From Carnegiea gigantea (taxonomy: Eukaryota; Streptophyta; Magnoliopsida; Caryophyllales; Cactaceae): DNA of 64,000 bases. Under the pieces are notes generated by a model. The model made no database searches. It saw only the letters and a list, made by a program, of their open reading frames with translations, and was not told the DNA's origin. Every line of letters begins with the position of its first letter. The stretch's first letter is position 1. The DNA lies in the NCBI GenBank assembly GCA_029747015.1, contig JAKOGI010002171.1, positions 17,501 to 81,500 of the forward strand. The letters run 5' to 3'. The translations under genes were made by a program, and so were the position numbers. Positions 35,230 to 48,793 of the stretch are shown piece after piece.

Positions 35230-38200
35230 GTTTGGCATTTGTGAGCTCAGTAGAAAGAGGAGTAGTTTCTGCCTTCTCTTCAACACATCTCATACATGAC
35301 TACTAGGTACTAAGAAAGAGTAGAGCAAAAGCCTTGTCAATTGTTCGAGCAAATATGTTGTTCAAATCCATGTTGATCCAATAACTCTCCTAAGGTAAGG
35401 AGTTTCATTAGTTGTGAGCTTCATGGTTCGATGGGTTGAAGTTTTATTGAGGTTCAAAAATTCTACTTAAACTTTCAGATTTTGGGGTAGGGTGAGGTGA
35501 ATGCCCCCTATTTAGCATTGAACAACATTCATCTCATATCCTTTGCACAGTTCAGGGGGCACTCGAATCAGCCATTGAATCTTTTTGTCTTTTCCTATAG
35601 TTTTTTTCCCCATTAAGTTAAGTGGTAGCAAGAATTTCTTTAAATATGTCCTTGAATTCTTTTGAGACATGAGCAAAACTCAAATTGCTGGAAAGAACGG
35701 ATATACTTGAGAATGCTTGACAAATAAATAAGGTGTGACCTAGCCAAAAAGGGTTTTGACTGTATATCGAGGGGTATGATGGAGGCTCGGTAGCAAATCC
35801 TCTACAATACAGTTATGGGGAAAGAAAGAGATGACAGTAGTAGTGCATTCTTTAAAGGTATGGAGGTGCTATATGCTTGGCATCCCTTTTTTGTCAAGTC
35901 AACCAATGTAGCTATAAGTAACTTTGAGACCCAAACGAAGTTGTCACCCCGTGGCAAAGTCAGCCTAGCCTTTCTCTGCTAAGCTAACATAGACTCCCCC
36001 ATGCAGAATACTTACAACTAATAAAGGCTATCTTGGATGAGTTAGCCATCTAAATAAAAATTGATATTTTCATAAGGAAGCCATAGATGCCTCCCACAAA
36101 TTGAGATTTACCTGTAGAAGCATCAATGCGCTAGCTTAATTATGAAGTGGATTCAAATGAAGTATATCTGCCACTCAATCTTCAGAATGCCCCAAGTTTT
36201 CTACTTTTGAAACTATAAATATCGAGGGTCCGTGAGGGAGAAAAAGAGAAGATGAAGTTTAAGGGACAACATGCGATTGATGAGTGATCCTCTATGAATT
36301 AGGTTTTGTAGGACATTCTGTGAATCTTTATTCAAATGGGGCGAAGCAATAACTTCAGGAGTGATAACTTTAGCTCAGTTTGGTGCTATCTCCATGTACT
36401 TTATTCTCTTATCGAATCACCTAAGTCTACACTTGCTTAGTAAGTTTGAGTGATTTACCTCAAAAAAATGATAGACGTATGGGGACAGACTAATACTTAT
36501 GACCTGAATCAACCATTGGCAAAGACAGAGGGAAATGGTCCAGCACAACTTTTGGATAGTCAAGGCATCCTATCTTTAGAGATAAGATAGTGTATGAGAT
36601 AAAGAAGTTGGTGTGAACCATTGACTAGGGTTTTAGAATACTCAATCAAGAGCTTGGGAAACATTCTTTATCCATCTATGAACAATAAAAAAAAGATTTT
36701 TGAAAACCTGGCATACATTCAACGCAGAGAAGGCTTAGTTTATGTCTGGGTGAAGGTTTTATAAGGACAAAATTTGAAGCTCTGGTAAGAGTTGTCCAAC
36801 CTCTGTGAAACCCATTACACTCTAAAATTATATACTTGAATGATGCCCCATCGATGATCAGTCCACAGACTACTTTTGTGTAGCAAATGGTTTTTGTCTA
36901 ATCCTTTAGGGTTACAGGATAGAGGCTCGCCTGTTTCATTTTTGGAGGTTCAAGGCTAGGGGTTGAGCTTTAATTAATAGAGCCCTAGTGTGATCAATTG
37001 CATTGCCTCCATCTCTTCTAAACCTCAAAACTTAGTTTAGAAGCCGAGTTAATTGAGAGACAAGTAAGGACCATGAATCTACCCACAAACCAAGTTTTGA
37101 TGTCTCCATTACTTGGGAGCATCCCAAGTAACTCCTAAACCTGGAATTCCATCAGAAGAAGCAGTGGTCGCAATGAGGTACAGATCGTAATGCTCCTAGA
37201 AAGGCATTGACGCTACCACCCAGTCAATTCTGTTTCACTTAATCCCTGGAGGAGGAAACTCAATGCCAAATGTTTGGTAAAATCTTTGGTCCAGTGAAGA
37301 CAAATGAAATCGAAATTTCCTAATTGGCTGAGGAAGAGTTATGGGTGTAAAACACAAAAAAAAAAAAAAAGCTAGTGGGCCAGCCTATCGCTAAATTCGA
37401 CCATGCTATTTCATCAGTAGATTGTGAGAAAGCACATGTAGGAAACGAATGAAGTCATTGCATTGGCTCCCTCTCTCACTGCTGATTCAAATGGTACCAT
37501 ATCAATTGTGAGGATCAATGCTTCCCCAATTCTGAAATCCTTGGAATTAGAGGATGAATTGAAATAGAGCTACTACACTAAAACTGGGTCTTGCATCCCT
37601 TCTTTCTGTTAGGAAATTTCCTGGTGACAGAGCTCTTATTATATTAGCATGATCCCCTCTCTGACTCCACCGATTCATTCATAAGCATTAACAAGCTCCA
37701 CTCCTGATTAACTGCTAGCTTCTTTGAACCAAGAATGAGGGAAATGTGGCTATCTGCCGCTTAGTCCACCACCTCATATACGTTACATAAAAAAAATTAT
37801 AAATCAGCTAAAAAGAAGGTGCAGTCCAAGCAAAAGAGTCGCAAACCTTCAACTCATCGAGAAAAAGGCTCTGAAACATTGGTCCACCATCGACAGTTAA
37901 TCAGAACGTGTGTTGAAAGGCTATATCAGAAGGAAGATTCATATGAATCTAATGCACCTACCGTAGATAGGAAATCGTAAGCTCTTCGTTGGACTTTACA
38001 ATTTCATTTAGGCGATAACAGAAGGAATGTAGCTATTTCAGAGAGTATGGTCAGATTATCAAAAGTAGACGTTATGCTCCTGGTCCTAAAGAACCAAACA
38101 CACCTTGATGAGCATCAAACACTCAAAAGCTCATGCAAGGTCTCCTGATGATACAGAATGATCGTGTTTAGGGATAGGCTTTCTCCCCAAAGTATACGTT

Positions 38201-39419
38201 TGCTAGCTTGGCACTACTTGATAATTCATCTGATGACTTCACAGTCGTCAAAGAAGCCTTAAGAAGCATCAAACATTTCTAATGAAATTGGTGGAGCAAT
38301 TTCAGATCTTTACTTCACTCCCATCTCAAAGCTTCACAAAAGCAATCACAGTCGAAAGAGCAAACTAATTCAACAATCAAGCTGTTATAATCGGCAAGCT
38401 TCATATCATCTCTAATTCGTACAGTGTTCTGTTAGTGCTCACCTAACCATAAATCGCTTTTATTCCACCCAACAATCTGTATTTTAAAACCTCTTAATGA
38501 AGAATCATAAAAAGCAGCGAGATCACTTCCTAGCCTGAAACCAAATGCCTTAGCCGTTTCCTTCTTGCGCTTAGTTGCTAGTGATAGAAAGAATTATATG
38601 GATCGATACCTCGGTGATTGCTATATGATTAGCTGAAAAGAGGTCCTAACGATGCCTTCTAATAGCCATTTTTAAAGACCATCCTGTTTTAGTTCATGCC
38701 TGATAGGACTACAGATGCTTTATGTTTTCTTTCACGTCGTTCCCTCTCTTTTATTGGCTAGTGCATGCTTTAATTATTTCCAATCTTTTGCTATAACTAT
38801 AAGGTTAAGCTTATTTGCTATGAACGCGACTTAAGAATGTTGTTCTGCTGACATACATTTATAAAAGAGAGCATGATCTGCTAAGGCAAATGATAGCTCA
38901 ATAATAGCGGGAACTTAAACAGGAAATCATATAGGAATAGAATTTTCCCATACCTACCTCTCCGAAATGGAGAACAAATCCAATCTGGTGGACTCCTCGA
39001 ACTTTGTAGGTAATTCGATTCCACAAGAAAAAACTTTAACATTACCAATGTTGACATAGAAGGATCTAAAAAAGTGAGTCTTTGAGTATAAGATTTTAGT
39101 TCATAGCAATATGCGGCACTCCCATGGCTGGGGCCTTGAGTTGTAGAGATTATAGCAGCAGTTTATGCATAATTAGTGAAGTTCTGCTATCTACTTAGAA
39201 AGGACTTTCTCAGGTCAACCTTTCTTTTATAGTATCAATATCGAGATTTCATTCATTTCAGATAGGCTTATAGTCTAGCAACCTTTCTCACTGTAGAGGT
39301 TAGTCTTCCATAAGAATGAGTAAGACAACTACCCTCTGTACCTTCAGGTTGGGATACTCATGAGCCAGGTTCAAAGACAGCTCACATGCATGTGAAACTG
39401 CTTGACGACCTAATTAGAG
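35230..39419. other. gene-poor block continuing the organelle-like region
   Basis: No coding region, LTR end or tandem array could be supported in these 4.2 kb. A run of 16 A lies near 37356. The texture matches 29202-34575. Confidence 0.3.
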
Positions 39420-39700
39420 ATACCTCCTTAAGCTGATTAATTGGAATTCAATAACAAAAATTATTAGGTAGACAAACGCTTGGTGACAATGTTAGCAACC
39501 TGTAACCGAGTAAGGATGTAGCGCACAGTGAGATTTTTAGCAACAACCCTCTGATAGAGAATGATAATTGGCCGTAATCTATTTACTGTGATCATCGATC
39601 ACTAGATTAGCTATCATATAGGTGGCACTCAAATTGTCATAATACAACTTAGTGGGTGGGTGGCTTAGATAGTGAACTAAAACAATTAATCAAGAAATTC
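39420..39700 (-). pseudogene. Ty1/copia RNase H C-terminal remnant
   Basis: On the minus strand LYYDNLSATYMIANLV (39651-39604) matches the copia RNase H stretch around 'L.CDN.SA.YL..NPV' with its conserved Asp. It is followed in another frame by VVAKNLTVRYILTRLQVANI and VTKRLST (39555-39470), the usual end of copia pol ('V....L...Y.PT..Q.AD..TK.L'). A purine-rich TAAGGAGGTA at 39429-39420 is placed where a polypurine tract would be. The RT upstream and an LTR downstream were not found. Confidence 0.7.
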
Positions 39701-41009
39701 GTCTAGTTTAACATGAAAGAGCAAGGTGCCGCCGTCATAAGAAAGACTCTTCTATAGAGTTTTCAGTGGGTTTGCCTACTTTCTTTCGTTCATAATTCAT
39801 AAACAAAAATTTAGGGTTATTTACTAATGAAATACAAGAAGAATGAGACTTGGGTCAAATCAAATCTCCTTACTAAATGGTTGATTTGATGACATTGAAA
39901 AACTTAGCAGCCATTCTCAAGAATTGAAAAGACAGAGCTATAAGAATTCCTTAAAATAGGCAAAGCTCTATTCCTCTAAACAAATTTGACGAAGAATTTC
40001 CTTTGTCCAATTTCCCAGCTTAAGTTTCTTAGGCCCTACAAGCACTTCAATAGACGTCATCTAATGCCCAAGTCGACGAGCAAACAGATGAAATCCGTGG
40101 AATCATCAAAACTATCGAAATAAAGCAATTGACGAGAATAAATATAAGTACACAAAAGGACCCTCTTTGAAGTTCATTTTATTGCATTTTGAGAAAAGGT
40201 TTGCATATCAAGGACTCGCTCATCAAGTATGTTTTTGCATCAAATAAGAAGATAGATTACTCTACTTAGCAATTTCCCTGATATCTTTATCATTAATACA
40301 AGCTTCATTTTACTCTGGTAATTTCCATCTTTCGTAATTGAGATAGTCTTTCTTCTTTTTTTGAGAGAGCAGGACATGTCAACCGCCCTTTACGGAGGCT
40401 TCCTTGCCTTTTATTGATAAAATAATTTGGTGAGCGTCCTACACAATCTCACCTACTTCTACCCATGACCTAGCCTCATGATTCCCTTTTTAAAAAAATT
40501 ACAGAGCAAATGGCCTTCATCATGCGGGTCCTTTTTATTTCAAGAGCAGCCAACATGTAGCTATCACATGTATTTGTAAGTGGAGAATAACAAGTGGCTA
40601 GCCCATCTTCCTCTAAAGAAATGACCCACTCATTCTAAATCTGTCCCTTCCATATTCCTAATAAGTCAATGGACCTACACCATTAGGACACTTCTAATGA
40701 GCTAGAGTACATATATGATACAAGCGAGAGTAAGCATGGGTAATTGGCCTTGTTTTCGAGTTCCCCCGGCCTATTGAAAGTATACTCCTAATTTTACCTC
40801 AGTTCACTTGTGAGCTTGAGCCATGTACTATAGCTAAGAGCCATGTACTATGGCTAGGAGCCCTGTAAGGCCCTTAAGTGGAATGATTAAACACGATAAG
40901 GACAAAGGAAAGGTGTAGCTCTGAAAGATCCCCCCTTGCTTACCTGTGACACTTAGTTGTTCCTTATCAAGCTCCATCTGCAGCTCTGACTTAGACAAGG
41001 TAATTTCTG
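39701..41009. other. unassigned stretch before Athila-type gag-pol
   Basis: No gene was recognised. A partial duplication AGCCATGTACTATAGCTAAG / AGCCATGTACTATGGCTAGG lies at 40817-40860. The right limit is where the Athila-type linker becomes readable. Confidence 0.3.
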
Positions 41010-42040
41010 CTCTTGGTATACTGACTTATGTTGTCCAAATTAGGGGCCTTAAGGTCTAGGGAATTGAGGCAAAAATACATGTTGTAGATTCGCACAAATC
41101 TGCAGCTAAGGTAGAAACTCAAAATTAGCAACTTAGCATAGTTGTAGGTAAAAGCGAAGAAAGGAAACTTCCAAGTCATCCCATGTAGAATGCTAAAGGC
41201 TAACAATTGGAATAATTAAAAGTTGTCATGGTTCTTAAGAGAGGTAAAAAACTAGATCGTAAAGTAAGTGAAGAAAAGGAACGTGTTTAAGAGGAAAAAT
41301 TAGTGGCCATTGAGAGCGACCTTAAAATTAAGAAAGAGAATGAATTGTTCCCTTCCCTTCCCTAGTTTTGCCTAACCCCATTGTCACATATGAGCGAAGG
41401 ATTCCTTACCCTCAAGCTTTGAATGCATCCTATGTATTTAGGAAAGAGAAGCAAAGAGGGAAGATTCTACAGACCCTTAACCAAGTTAAGGTAAATTTTT
41501 CTCCTTTAAAAGCGATTAAATAGATCCCTACTTTTGCAAAGTTCGTTAAAGACGTGTGAACTTTAAAAAGGAAATCTAAAGACGGCAGATGTAAAAGGCT
41601 CTTCTAAGTGAACAAGTGAGCTCAATTTTGAAATTTAACACTCACCTAAGTTCAAAAATCCAGGTGGTCGTACTATTTCATGTTACGTTGGTGACCATAG
41701 AATTACAAGAGCACTCTTGGATTTGGGTTCTAGTTGATACCATATTCTGTTTACTTAAAGATGGGATGTGGTAAATTGAAACCTTCTCACTACACCATTC
41801 AACTTGGTAAGAGGTTAGTAAGGACTTCTAAGGGTGGATAGATCATGTCTTGGTTTAAATAATAAAGGATTCTTTCTAGTTAACTTTGTTGTGTTGGACA
41901 TAGACCCTAGTCACACTTGTAAGCAGATCCTTGTTAGCTTAGGATGTCTCTTCCTAGCCATAGCTAATTCCAGCATTAACTATAGGTTGGGAGTGATGGA
42001 GGTCTTAGTCATGAACATGAGGGTTGGGCTTATCTAAAGC
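41010..42040 (+). pseudogene. Athila-type gag end, linker and protease
   Basis: The plus strand, over several frames, reads AAKVETQN.QLS, then KLPSHPM, then VVMVLKRGKKLDRKV (41100-41260), the 'Q.GQ.A...GKLPS.....LRSGK' linker typical of Athila/Tat. At 41340-41560 a PFP-type segment with repeated Lys leads to the protease. 41660-41760 gives GRTISCYVGDHRITRALLDL ahead of a mutated active site (LDLGSS where LDLGAS is usual). 41834-42034 is open and reads FLVNFVVLDIDPS, then LVSLGCLFLAIANSSINYRL and GVMEVLV, the protease C-terminal 'LGRPFLATA...I....G.M' block. Stops are frequent. Confidence 0.8.
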
Positions 42041-42559
42041 TTCTTGTTAACTTGTGCTTGAAGATGAATCTGAATTCTTCTTTGTTGACATGATTAATGA
42101 AATAATTAATGAGGCTTACCTATTATTATAAATAAGGATCCCTTATGAGCAAGTCGTTTTGAAGTAGATTTGAGTTTATTTGACTTAGAAAGCATAATAG
42201 ATGTAATAAACTCTACCCTTGACTATACACCTCATCTTGAGTCATCCTCCTGTGTGTCCATCGATGCACCTCTAGGGCTTTTGGCTAGTTCTCCTATGCC
42301 TTATCTCCCTACTTAAACTTTAGTTGAAACCTTTACATGACTTATTGACGTATGTGTTTTTAGGCTCTCAGACGTTACGTATCATCATATCTTCTCTTTA
42401 TCTTGTGATTAAGGGGAAAGAGTTTATTTGGGTGTTGTCTGAACGTGTTATTGGTGGTCCATTGCTGATTTGAAAGGGATTGGTCTAGTTATTCACCTAC
42501 ACAGAATTCACTTAGAGGACTATGTCAATCTTATTAGGGAAATGGAACATATATTAAAC

Positions 42560-43800
42560 CCCGTATAAAAGAAGTAGTCTAGAACAAGGTAGTTAAGCTT
42601 TTAAATGCAGGTATTCACTTTATTTCTAATAGTTAGTGGGTCAGTCCTATCTAATGGTCTCTAAGAAATTTGGCATAACTGTGGTTAAAAATAAGGACTG
42701 CGACCTGGTTCGTACTAAGAGATGATGAGGGTGGAGGGCGTGTATTGATTGCAAAAAGATGAATTATGTCATTAGAAATGATTTTCCCCTCCCGTATATT
42801 GACAAAATTGCAGAAAAATTAGCTGGACAAAGTTTTTACTATTTTAAAGATTGGTATTCTGGTCACAAGCAAATACTTGTTTATTCCTAGGTCCAAGAGA
42901 AAACACCTTTGCATACCTATTGAGTAACTTTGCCTACATAAGTATGCCATTGGACTTGTGCAATGCACCTTTCACATTTCGAAGATATAGGATGACCATA
43001 TTTTTTATTATATTGATAATTTCATGTGCGTTTATGGATAACTTCTCTGTTTTTTTTTTTTCTTATTTTCATAATGTCTTCCTAATCTTTCCACTATGCT
43101 AAAATGATGTGAAGACTTGAATCTTGTATTAAGTAGGGGAAAAAGTCATTTTATAGCCTAAGAGGGATGATGTTGAGTCTTAAAGTGCCTGAAAAGGGAA
43201 TTAAGGTTGATAAAGCACAGGTTGATCTGATCTCTAATCTTCATGTTCTTACTTCTATGAAGTAGGCCAAATATTTCCTTGGCCATTTTGTATGGGAGAT
43301 TTATTAACCATTTAATGAAGTTCCTCAACCTCTTATTAACCTCCTTTCTAAAGATACTACTTTTGTGATTGATGAGTCTTATGTAGAGCCTTTTGAAAAG
43401 CTTTGATCTTTGTTGGTGTTAGTCCTTATTGTGTAGCCCAATGATTTTTCTCTTCCTTTTGAGATTATGTATGAGGTATCTCACTTTTCTTTTGGAGCTA
43501 TTTTAGGTTAAAAAGGGTGAATAGAATGCCTCATATCATTCATTATGATAGTAGAAATCTAGTTGATGTTCAAAAGAATTATTTCACTACTAAAAATGAA
43601 TTGTTGGTTATGTTATTTATGCTTGATAAATCTTTTTCATATACCGTTTTTGTTCAAAAGTGATTATATTTGCTAATCATGTTGCATTGTAACATTTATT
43701 GTGCATGAATGATGCCAAGCCTAGACTTATTAGGTGATTTTATAACTCCAAGAGTTTGACATTGAGATAAAGGATAGAAAAATGTCCAAAAATTTAGTTA
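42560..43800 (+). pseudogene. Athila-type reverse transcriptase and RNase H
   Basis: 42560-42640 gives KLLNAGIHFIS.S.WVSP, the RT start ('LL.AGIIYPISDS.WVSPVQ'). The open piece 42851-43102 contains MPLDLCNAPFTFRRYRMTIF and, at about 43027-43060, AFMDNFSVF. Here the second catalytic aspartate of the usual 'FMDDFSVFG' is Asn. RNase H follows in fragments: FSFGAIL near 43490, then EFDIEIKDRKMSKNLVIDHL at 43750-43815 ('E.DKKG.EN.VADHLSR'). The whole is broken by stops and frameshifts. Confidence 0.82.
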
Positions 43801-45135
43801 TAGACCACTTGTCTTAGGTCTTTACTATGTATACCGATAAATTAGTTAGATTTTCGAATAAGCTTCTTAATAAGCAACTATTTGTTATATCACATGCCCC
43901 TCTCGCTTGGTTTGCTTTTATTGTCAATTGCCTCGCCACTGAAAAAGTCCCTACTCACTAGTCCAAACGAGAGAAAGATAAGTTTTTCTCAGAAGTAAGA
44001 CATTACTATTAAGAAGATCTTATCTTCCTAAAAATGGTCATGACCAAGTGGTTCGTAGGTTTGTCCCTAAGAGTGAAATCCATAGTATCCTAAGCTTATA
44101 TCACTATTATGCTTGTGGTCATTTTCAGTGTTTGGAGGACTACGGCTAAAAAGGGTTGCAAAGTGGGTTTTATTGGCCTACTCTATTAAGAGGTGCTCAT
44201 CATTTTTGTCTTACTTATGAGCGTCCTAAGGGTATAACTATCCTGTCCCATTACAGTATGATGCCCTTTTCTCATGTTTCGGCTGTAGAAGTATTTGATG
44301 TGTGCAATATTGATTTCATGGGTCTCTTTCCCCCATGTTTTTTCCTTAGCTACATAATTGATCACTATTGATTATGTGTTAAAATGGATAGAGGCTCTAG
44401 CTACTAGGACCAATAACCACAAGGAGGTGGTCATGTTTATGAAAGAGTGCATTTTTTATTGATGTGGAACCCTTAGAGCGTTGATGGATGCAGTCATTTT
44501 GTCACCATTCTTTTGAGGCTTTTCTTACAAAGTATTCTTACAAAGTAGCTACCATCTATCACCCTCAGATTATTTGCCAATTAGAGTTATCTGATCATGA
44601 AACCTGAGGAAATTGTTTGACCTAATAGAACAGAATGATAGTTGAAATTGAATGATGCTATTTAGGTGTATCGTACTCCTTGTAAGACTCCCATAGTGAT
44701 GTCTCCATACCGGCTTCTTTTCGTTAAACCCTTCAATTACTGGTTGAGCTATAACACCATGTTTTTTGGGCTATTAAAGCTTTTAATTTTGATATGAAAT
44801 AAGCAAGTTCCAACTGAAGGCTTTCATTAAATGAGTTGGATGAATTATGTAATAAAGCTTGTAAAAGTGTGGAGATTTAACAAGGAAAGATAAAAAAATT
44901 TCATCATGAAGTGATTTCTTGTAGATATATTAAACCTAATCAAAAGCTTTGCCTTTTAAATTCTAAGCTTAAATTGTTTCTTAGCAAATTGAGATCTATA
45001 TAGGATGATCCATTTGTTGTCCAACAAGTGTTTCCTTCTAGGGTAGTCCAATTTTTGGATTCCTAGGATGGTCATCCTGTTAGTATTAATGGCCAAACAT
45101 TTGAAACTTGTTATGACTTATGAGATTGAGCATTG
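43801..45135 (+). pseudogene. Athila-type integrase
   Basis: LFVISHAPLAWFAFIVN and REKDKFFSEVRHYY (43880-44010) lead into the zinc domain. That domain has GFYWPTLLRGAHHFCLTYER (44163-44225), with Tyr and Pro where the two zinc cysteines of 'C.RC' belong. The catalytic core has CNIDFMGLFPP (first Asp kept, 44310), then YVLKWIEALATRTNNHKEV. The second Asp block is mangled (44470-44500). VATIYHPQI and LELSDHE follow (44550-44600), then MSPYRLLFVKPF (44700). The C-terminal module ends with PRMVILLVLMAKHLK near 45060-45100. A 13-bp tandem duplication (TTCTTACAAAGTA) occurs at about 44522-44547. Confidence 0.82.
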
Positions 45136-45540
45136 TTTGAGTCCATCAATCTACTAGACCTAGTTTACCATGATTAGTGGATATGACCTTGTCTAGCTAA
45201 AGATATAAAATTTAATGCGTGTTGAGAGGCAACCCATTCTTCTTAGGTAAGTTTGATTATTTCCTTTTTGTTTTTTTGTTATTTAGAGTTCCTTTGCATC
45301 TTATGATGTAGTTCTTCACTTGGTTTTTAGTTTTTGTGGCTAGTGATGGTTTCAAAGGTAACCTTGGAGATGGCTTGTTGGACTTATGTGCAGGCCCTTT
45401 TCCTTATGCTATTAGGTTGTATTGCTATTTTCTCCATCTTTCTCTTTATAATTGTCTTTTATATTAAGGACAATGTAAGGTTTAGGTGTGGAGTGAGGGA
45501 GGTAAATGAAAAATTTTGGGAAAATTTAAAAACAATTAAT
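45136..45540 (+). other. Athila-type 3' untranslated region
   Basis: After pol, 45190-45235 reads GTCTAGCTAAAGATATAAAA then GCGTGTTGAGAGGCAACCCA, the stretch that commonly follows pol in Athila/Tat elements (TAGCTAA...GCTTGTTGGGAGGCAACCCA). At 45466-45505 GGACAATGTAAGGTTTAGGT plus GTGGAGTGAGGGAGG resembles the conserved 'GAGGACAATG...TTTAAGTGTGGGGG' purine-rich segment. Both are from memory of the lineage. They confirm the orientation and that the 3' part of the element is present. Confidence 0.65.
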
Positions 45541-48500
45541 TGAATTTGGTTTTAGGAAGAGTTTGAATGTTTTGATTATGCATGTTCTACTCTTGTTATG
45601 TGGATGTGATTCATTTGACCCACGCGCATTAAAGAGTGTTTTGACATTCAACTAGTGATGGTCAAAATTTTTGCATTAGTGATGTCACCATTTAGCTAAT
45701 GTTGAGTTAGAAATGAAATCCCATTGTTACAAGACATAATGAATATGTAATAAGTTGAGTCTGCATTAACTTTTTAATTACTAATTATGATAATAAATAA
45801 AATATGTTGAAATTAATTAAGTTTTAATTTGGTACTAGGGTTCGGGTTCTTCCTTTATTCATGTCCTCAGTTGCCTAAATAAGTACTTAGCGTTCCCCTT
45901 AGTATTATCTTTCTCCGTTTAGAGGAATAAACAAATGTAATTGAGTGAAATCAACAAGATTAAAAACAAGAAAAAAATACTAATAAATTGGTTTGGTGTT
46001 GTGGAAATTATTTCAAAGATAGTCTTGTGATTTTTGTTGAGGAGTGAAGTGTTATGCTTAGGGTTTGCTACGTAGTTGACATTGAGTGCTTAATTCGCTT
46101 CAGCCTTCGCCTATTGACTTAGTTGATATTGGAAATGCTTAACAACAAGTTACAGATTGGCAATGGATTGATATATATGATTTAGAGTGAATATGCATAA
46201 TTTGGGCTATCTGATTTTCTCCCTCAATCTTGTTCCACTTGATTAATTTAATGATTATATGTATCATCATTATTGTTGGATTGAGCACTAGCCATCGAAA
46301 TGTATTTTTATGAGAAAATAATACATATCAAATATATGTATAGATTTATGGGTTTTGGAGATAGGGTTTGAAGGTGTATAGATGAGCAATACTAAATGAA
46401 TAGAATTACTATTTGATGCATATGAATTGGTTATATATATACATTTATTTTATTAACTAGTTTAGTCAATTGGTATAAATATCTAAGCAATTAGAATGAA
46501 AATTGATAACTTTATCTTTCGCTACTATATCCTTCGTTTAAATTGGTATTAATAAAAAAGTAACTAATATAACATTGATAAAATGGCAATAATAATATTA
46601 TTAAAAATTATGTAATTATATACAATTAATACAAGACAAATCAAAAGTCTAAAATATTATAATATTATAAAAACCACTAAAAATGCAAGGCAAAATCAAA
46701 AGCCTAAATATAAAGTTAAGAATGAAATGTTAATAGATAAAACATTCACTATAAAATGTAATGCAGTGGTTAGCAGATTATGGCCATTCACCACATCAAT
46801 TTTATCCTCATATATTTTGCTCTTTTCTAATATGTGTTCTTATTTTTTATTTATTTGCATCCGTTTATCCCTTGTCATGTCCCTCACATATTTATTCATT
46901 TTTCTTTTTGTTCTTATTTTTTTGGATATATTATTACTATTAGCTAGCAAACAATGTGATGCAATATTCAACTTTATTATTTTATATGAGTAGTTTTTTA
47001 ATATTAATTTATTAATTTTTTCTCATTGTTAATTGATTGAAGCCTTACATGACACAAATTAAAATTATTTGTTGCTATTGGTTTTGATTGTTTAATAAAG
47101 AGGTGTTGTAGGCTATTTCTATTTTTGATAAGGAAGATGGAGACCCATTAAGATAGTGAAGAAGTTGAAAATGTATATCTATTTTATTTTATTTACATAA
47201 CTTAAAAATGAATTGTTAACCTTTATTCTTTTCTATTTAATGTCTGACTTAGTGATTGATTTTTTTATGTTGTGTATATTCAAAATTATATGTTGGGTTT
47301 CACTCGATAGATTGATTTATTGAAGTTGTTATTAATAAGTTTTATTAATAAAATATATATAATTTTCATGTGGCATTTGTTTATCCCTTTTTCAATTAAG
47401 AGACCTTTAAAATATATACAATTAAAATTTGATTTCATTTAAGGAAATTTTTCTATTTGGTTGTGCTACTGGGGGTATGTTCCCTATTTCACTATAGCAT
47501 AGCCGATCTCTCCATCATGTACCCATTTCAATGTCTCAACCCATTTATCCATTGACTCAGCCTAACATAGTGTTGAACTCAAGGTCCATAGATTATCACA
47601 TACAACTCCATCTCCATCTTTTCTTTTCTCCAGTCAAGCTTAAAGTGACCCAGCTTATGTTACCCAAGTGTAGCAATCAAGTGCTCAATCCGCCATTCAT
47701 CCTCACATGGGCTTTTGAACCAAACCCTTTTTCTTACTTACCTAGCTTCCTCTCCATGCGTTTGCAATAACACGTGTCCAGCAAATCAGCGAACTTTCAA
47801 TCGCTGAGTTATGCTTGAAATTAGATGAGTTATGTCTAAGATAAATAATTCATGCAAACCACCATATAAACTATGTCAATTGGTCAGTATAATTCATCCT
47901 TTAAACTCTTCGCATAATGTTTGTGGCCTAGGTAGTTTAAGTGAACTCGTACTTGAATCAGCAATTCAACATTGAAGTCACTAGTGAAGTCAAAGTCCTA
48001 TATTGTCCCTAATTTAATATCTACGTCTTACTTTTTTTTCTTGATATTTTTTCTTAGTTTTAGTATTTTTAATTTGATTATTGAACTCTTCATTTGAATA
48101 ATTCTTTGATTTATTTAGAAAAATAATACTAAAGTTATTACCGTTCTCTATGGGACATGACAATCATTTACTAGCAAGCGTACAACACCTTGTGCACTTA
48201 CAAGTATATAGGTCTAATTTTTAAGATTTAGAGATTTGTACCAGTCTGGTACTTTAGCCTTGATGTCACTAGAGTGGTGTTGGTGCCATCTTCCTCTCCT
48301 AGTTCTTAGCTCTAACTCTTTCAAACATGAATATCTAAAGGGGTTACTCTAACTATCATCATCTTGGGAAGATTTAGATGAGCCTGCTGATAGTGTGTGA
48401 TGTAGATTTTTTCTCTTTTCCTTATGGAATCCCTAAACTAATTCTTCAAATACACATTCTGTTTCTCTATGTACTCATAGTTCTTCATGAGGGCCTCAAC

Positions 48501-48793
48501 AGTTCTTTTCTATGGATATACTGCCACTTATCGTACCAAACAAAAAAGGCTATCTGTTTTATAGACTAATGTGTTTTCGATCAATGGTCGTGTTTGAGGC
48601 TAAACCTCTGGCCAATGATAGTAGGCTAAGCTCTAACATTGGCTCTAACATCAAATATGACGTATACATCAACAAAAAATAGTAGAGCGGAGTCGCTCAG
48701 CCTGCAAACACACAACAACTGAAAAACTATCAAGTAACAAACATAATAGAAGACCAAAAAAATATGAGAAATGCCAAACTCAAGCTTGATAAG
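45541..48793. other. AT-rich stretch, probably Athila-type 3' region and LTR remnants
   Basis: There is no supported gene; the ORFs near 46727-46993 and 47531-47770 are AT-rich and match nothing. 48136-48205 (GTTCTCTATGGGACATGACA, ... TTACTAGCAAGCGTACAACA, ... TGTGCACTTACAAGTATA) resembles a block near the LTR end of Athila elements ('TGGGA.CGA...TTACT.GC..CGACCC.GTGCACTTGC'). This would place an Athila LTR somewhere between about 46000 and 48220, but I could not find its start. 48220-48793 is unassigned and ends at the E LTR. Confidence 0.35.

Noticed and set aside
42851..43102. 83-residue ORF as a standalone gene
   Set aside because: It is a piece of the Athila-type RT (NAPFTF and FMDN motifs).
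46727..46993. Overlapping hydrophobic ORFs resembling membrane segments
   Set aside because: They are AT-rich, T-heavy codons in an untranslated or LTR region; hydrophobicity follows from base composition.
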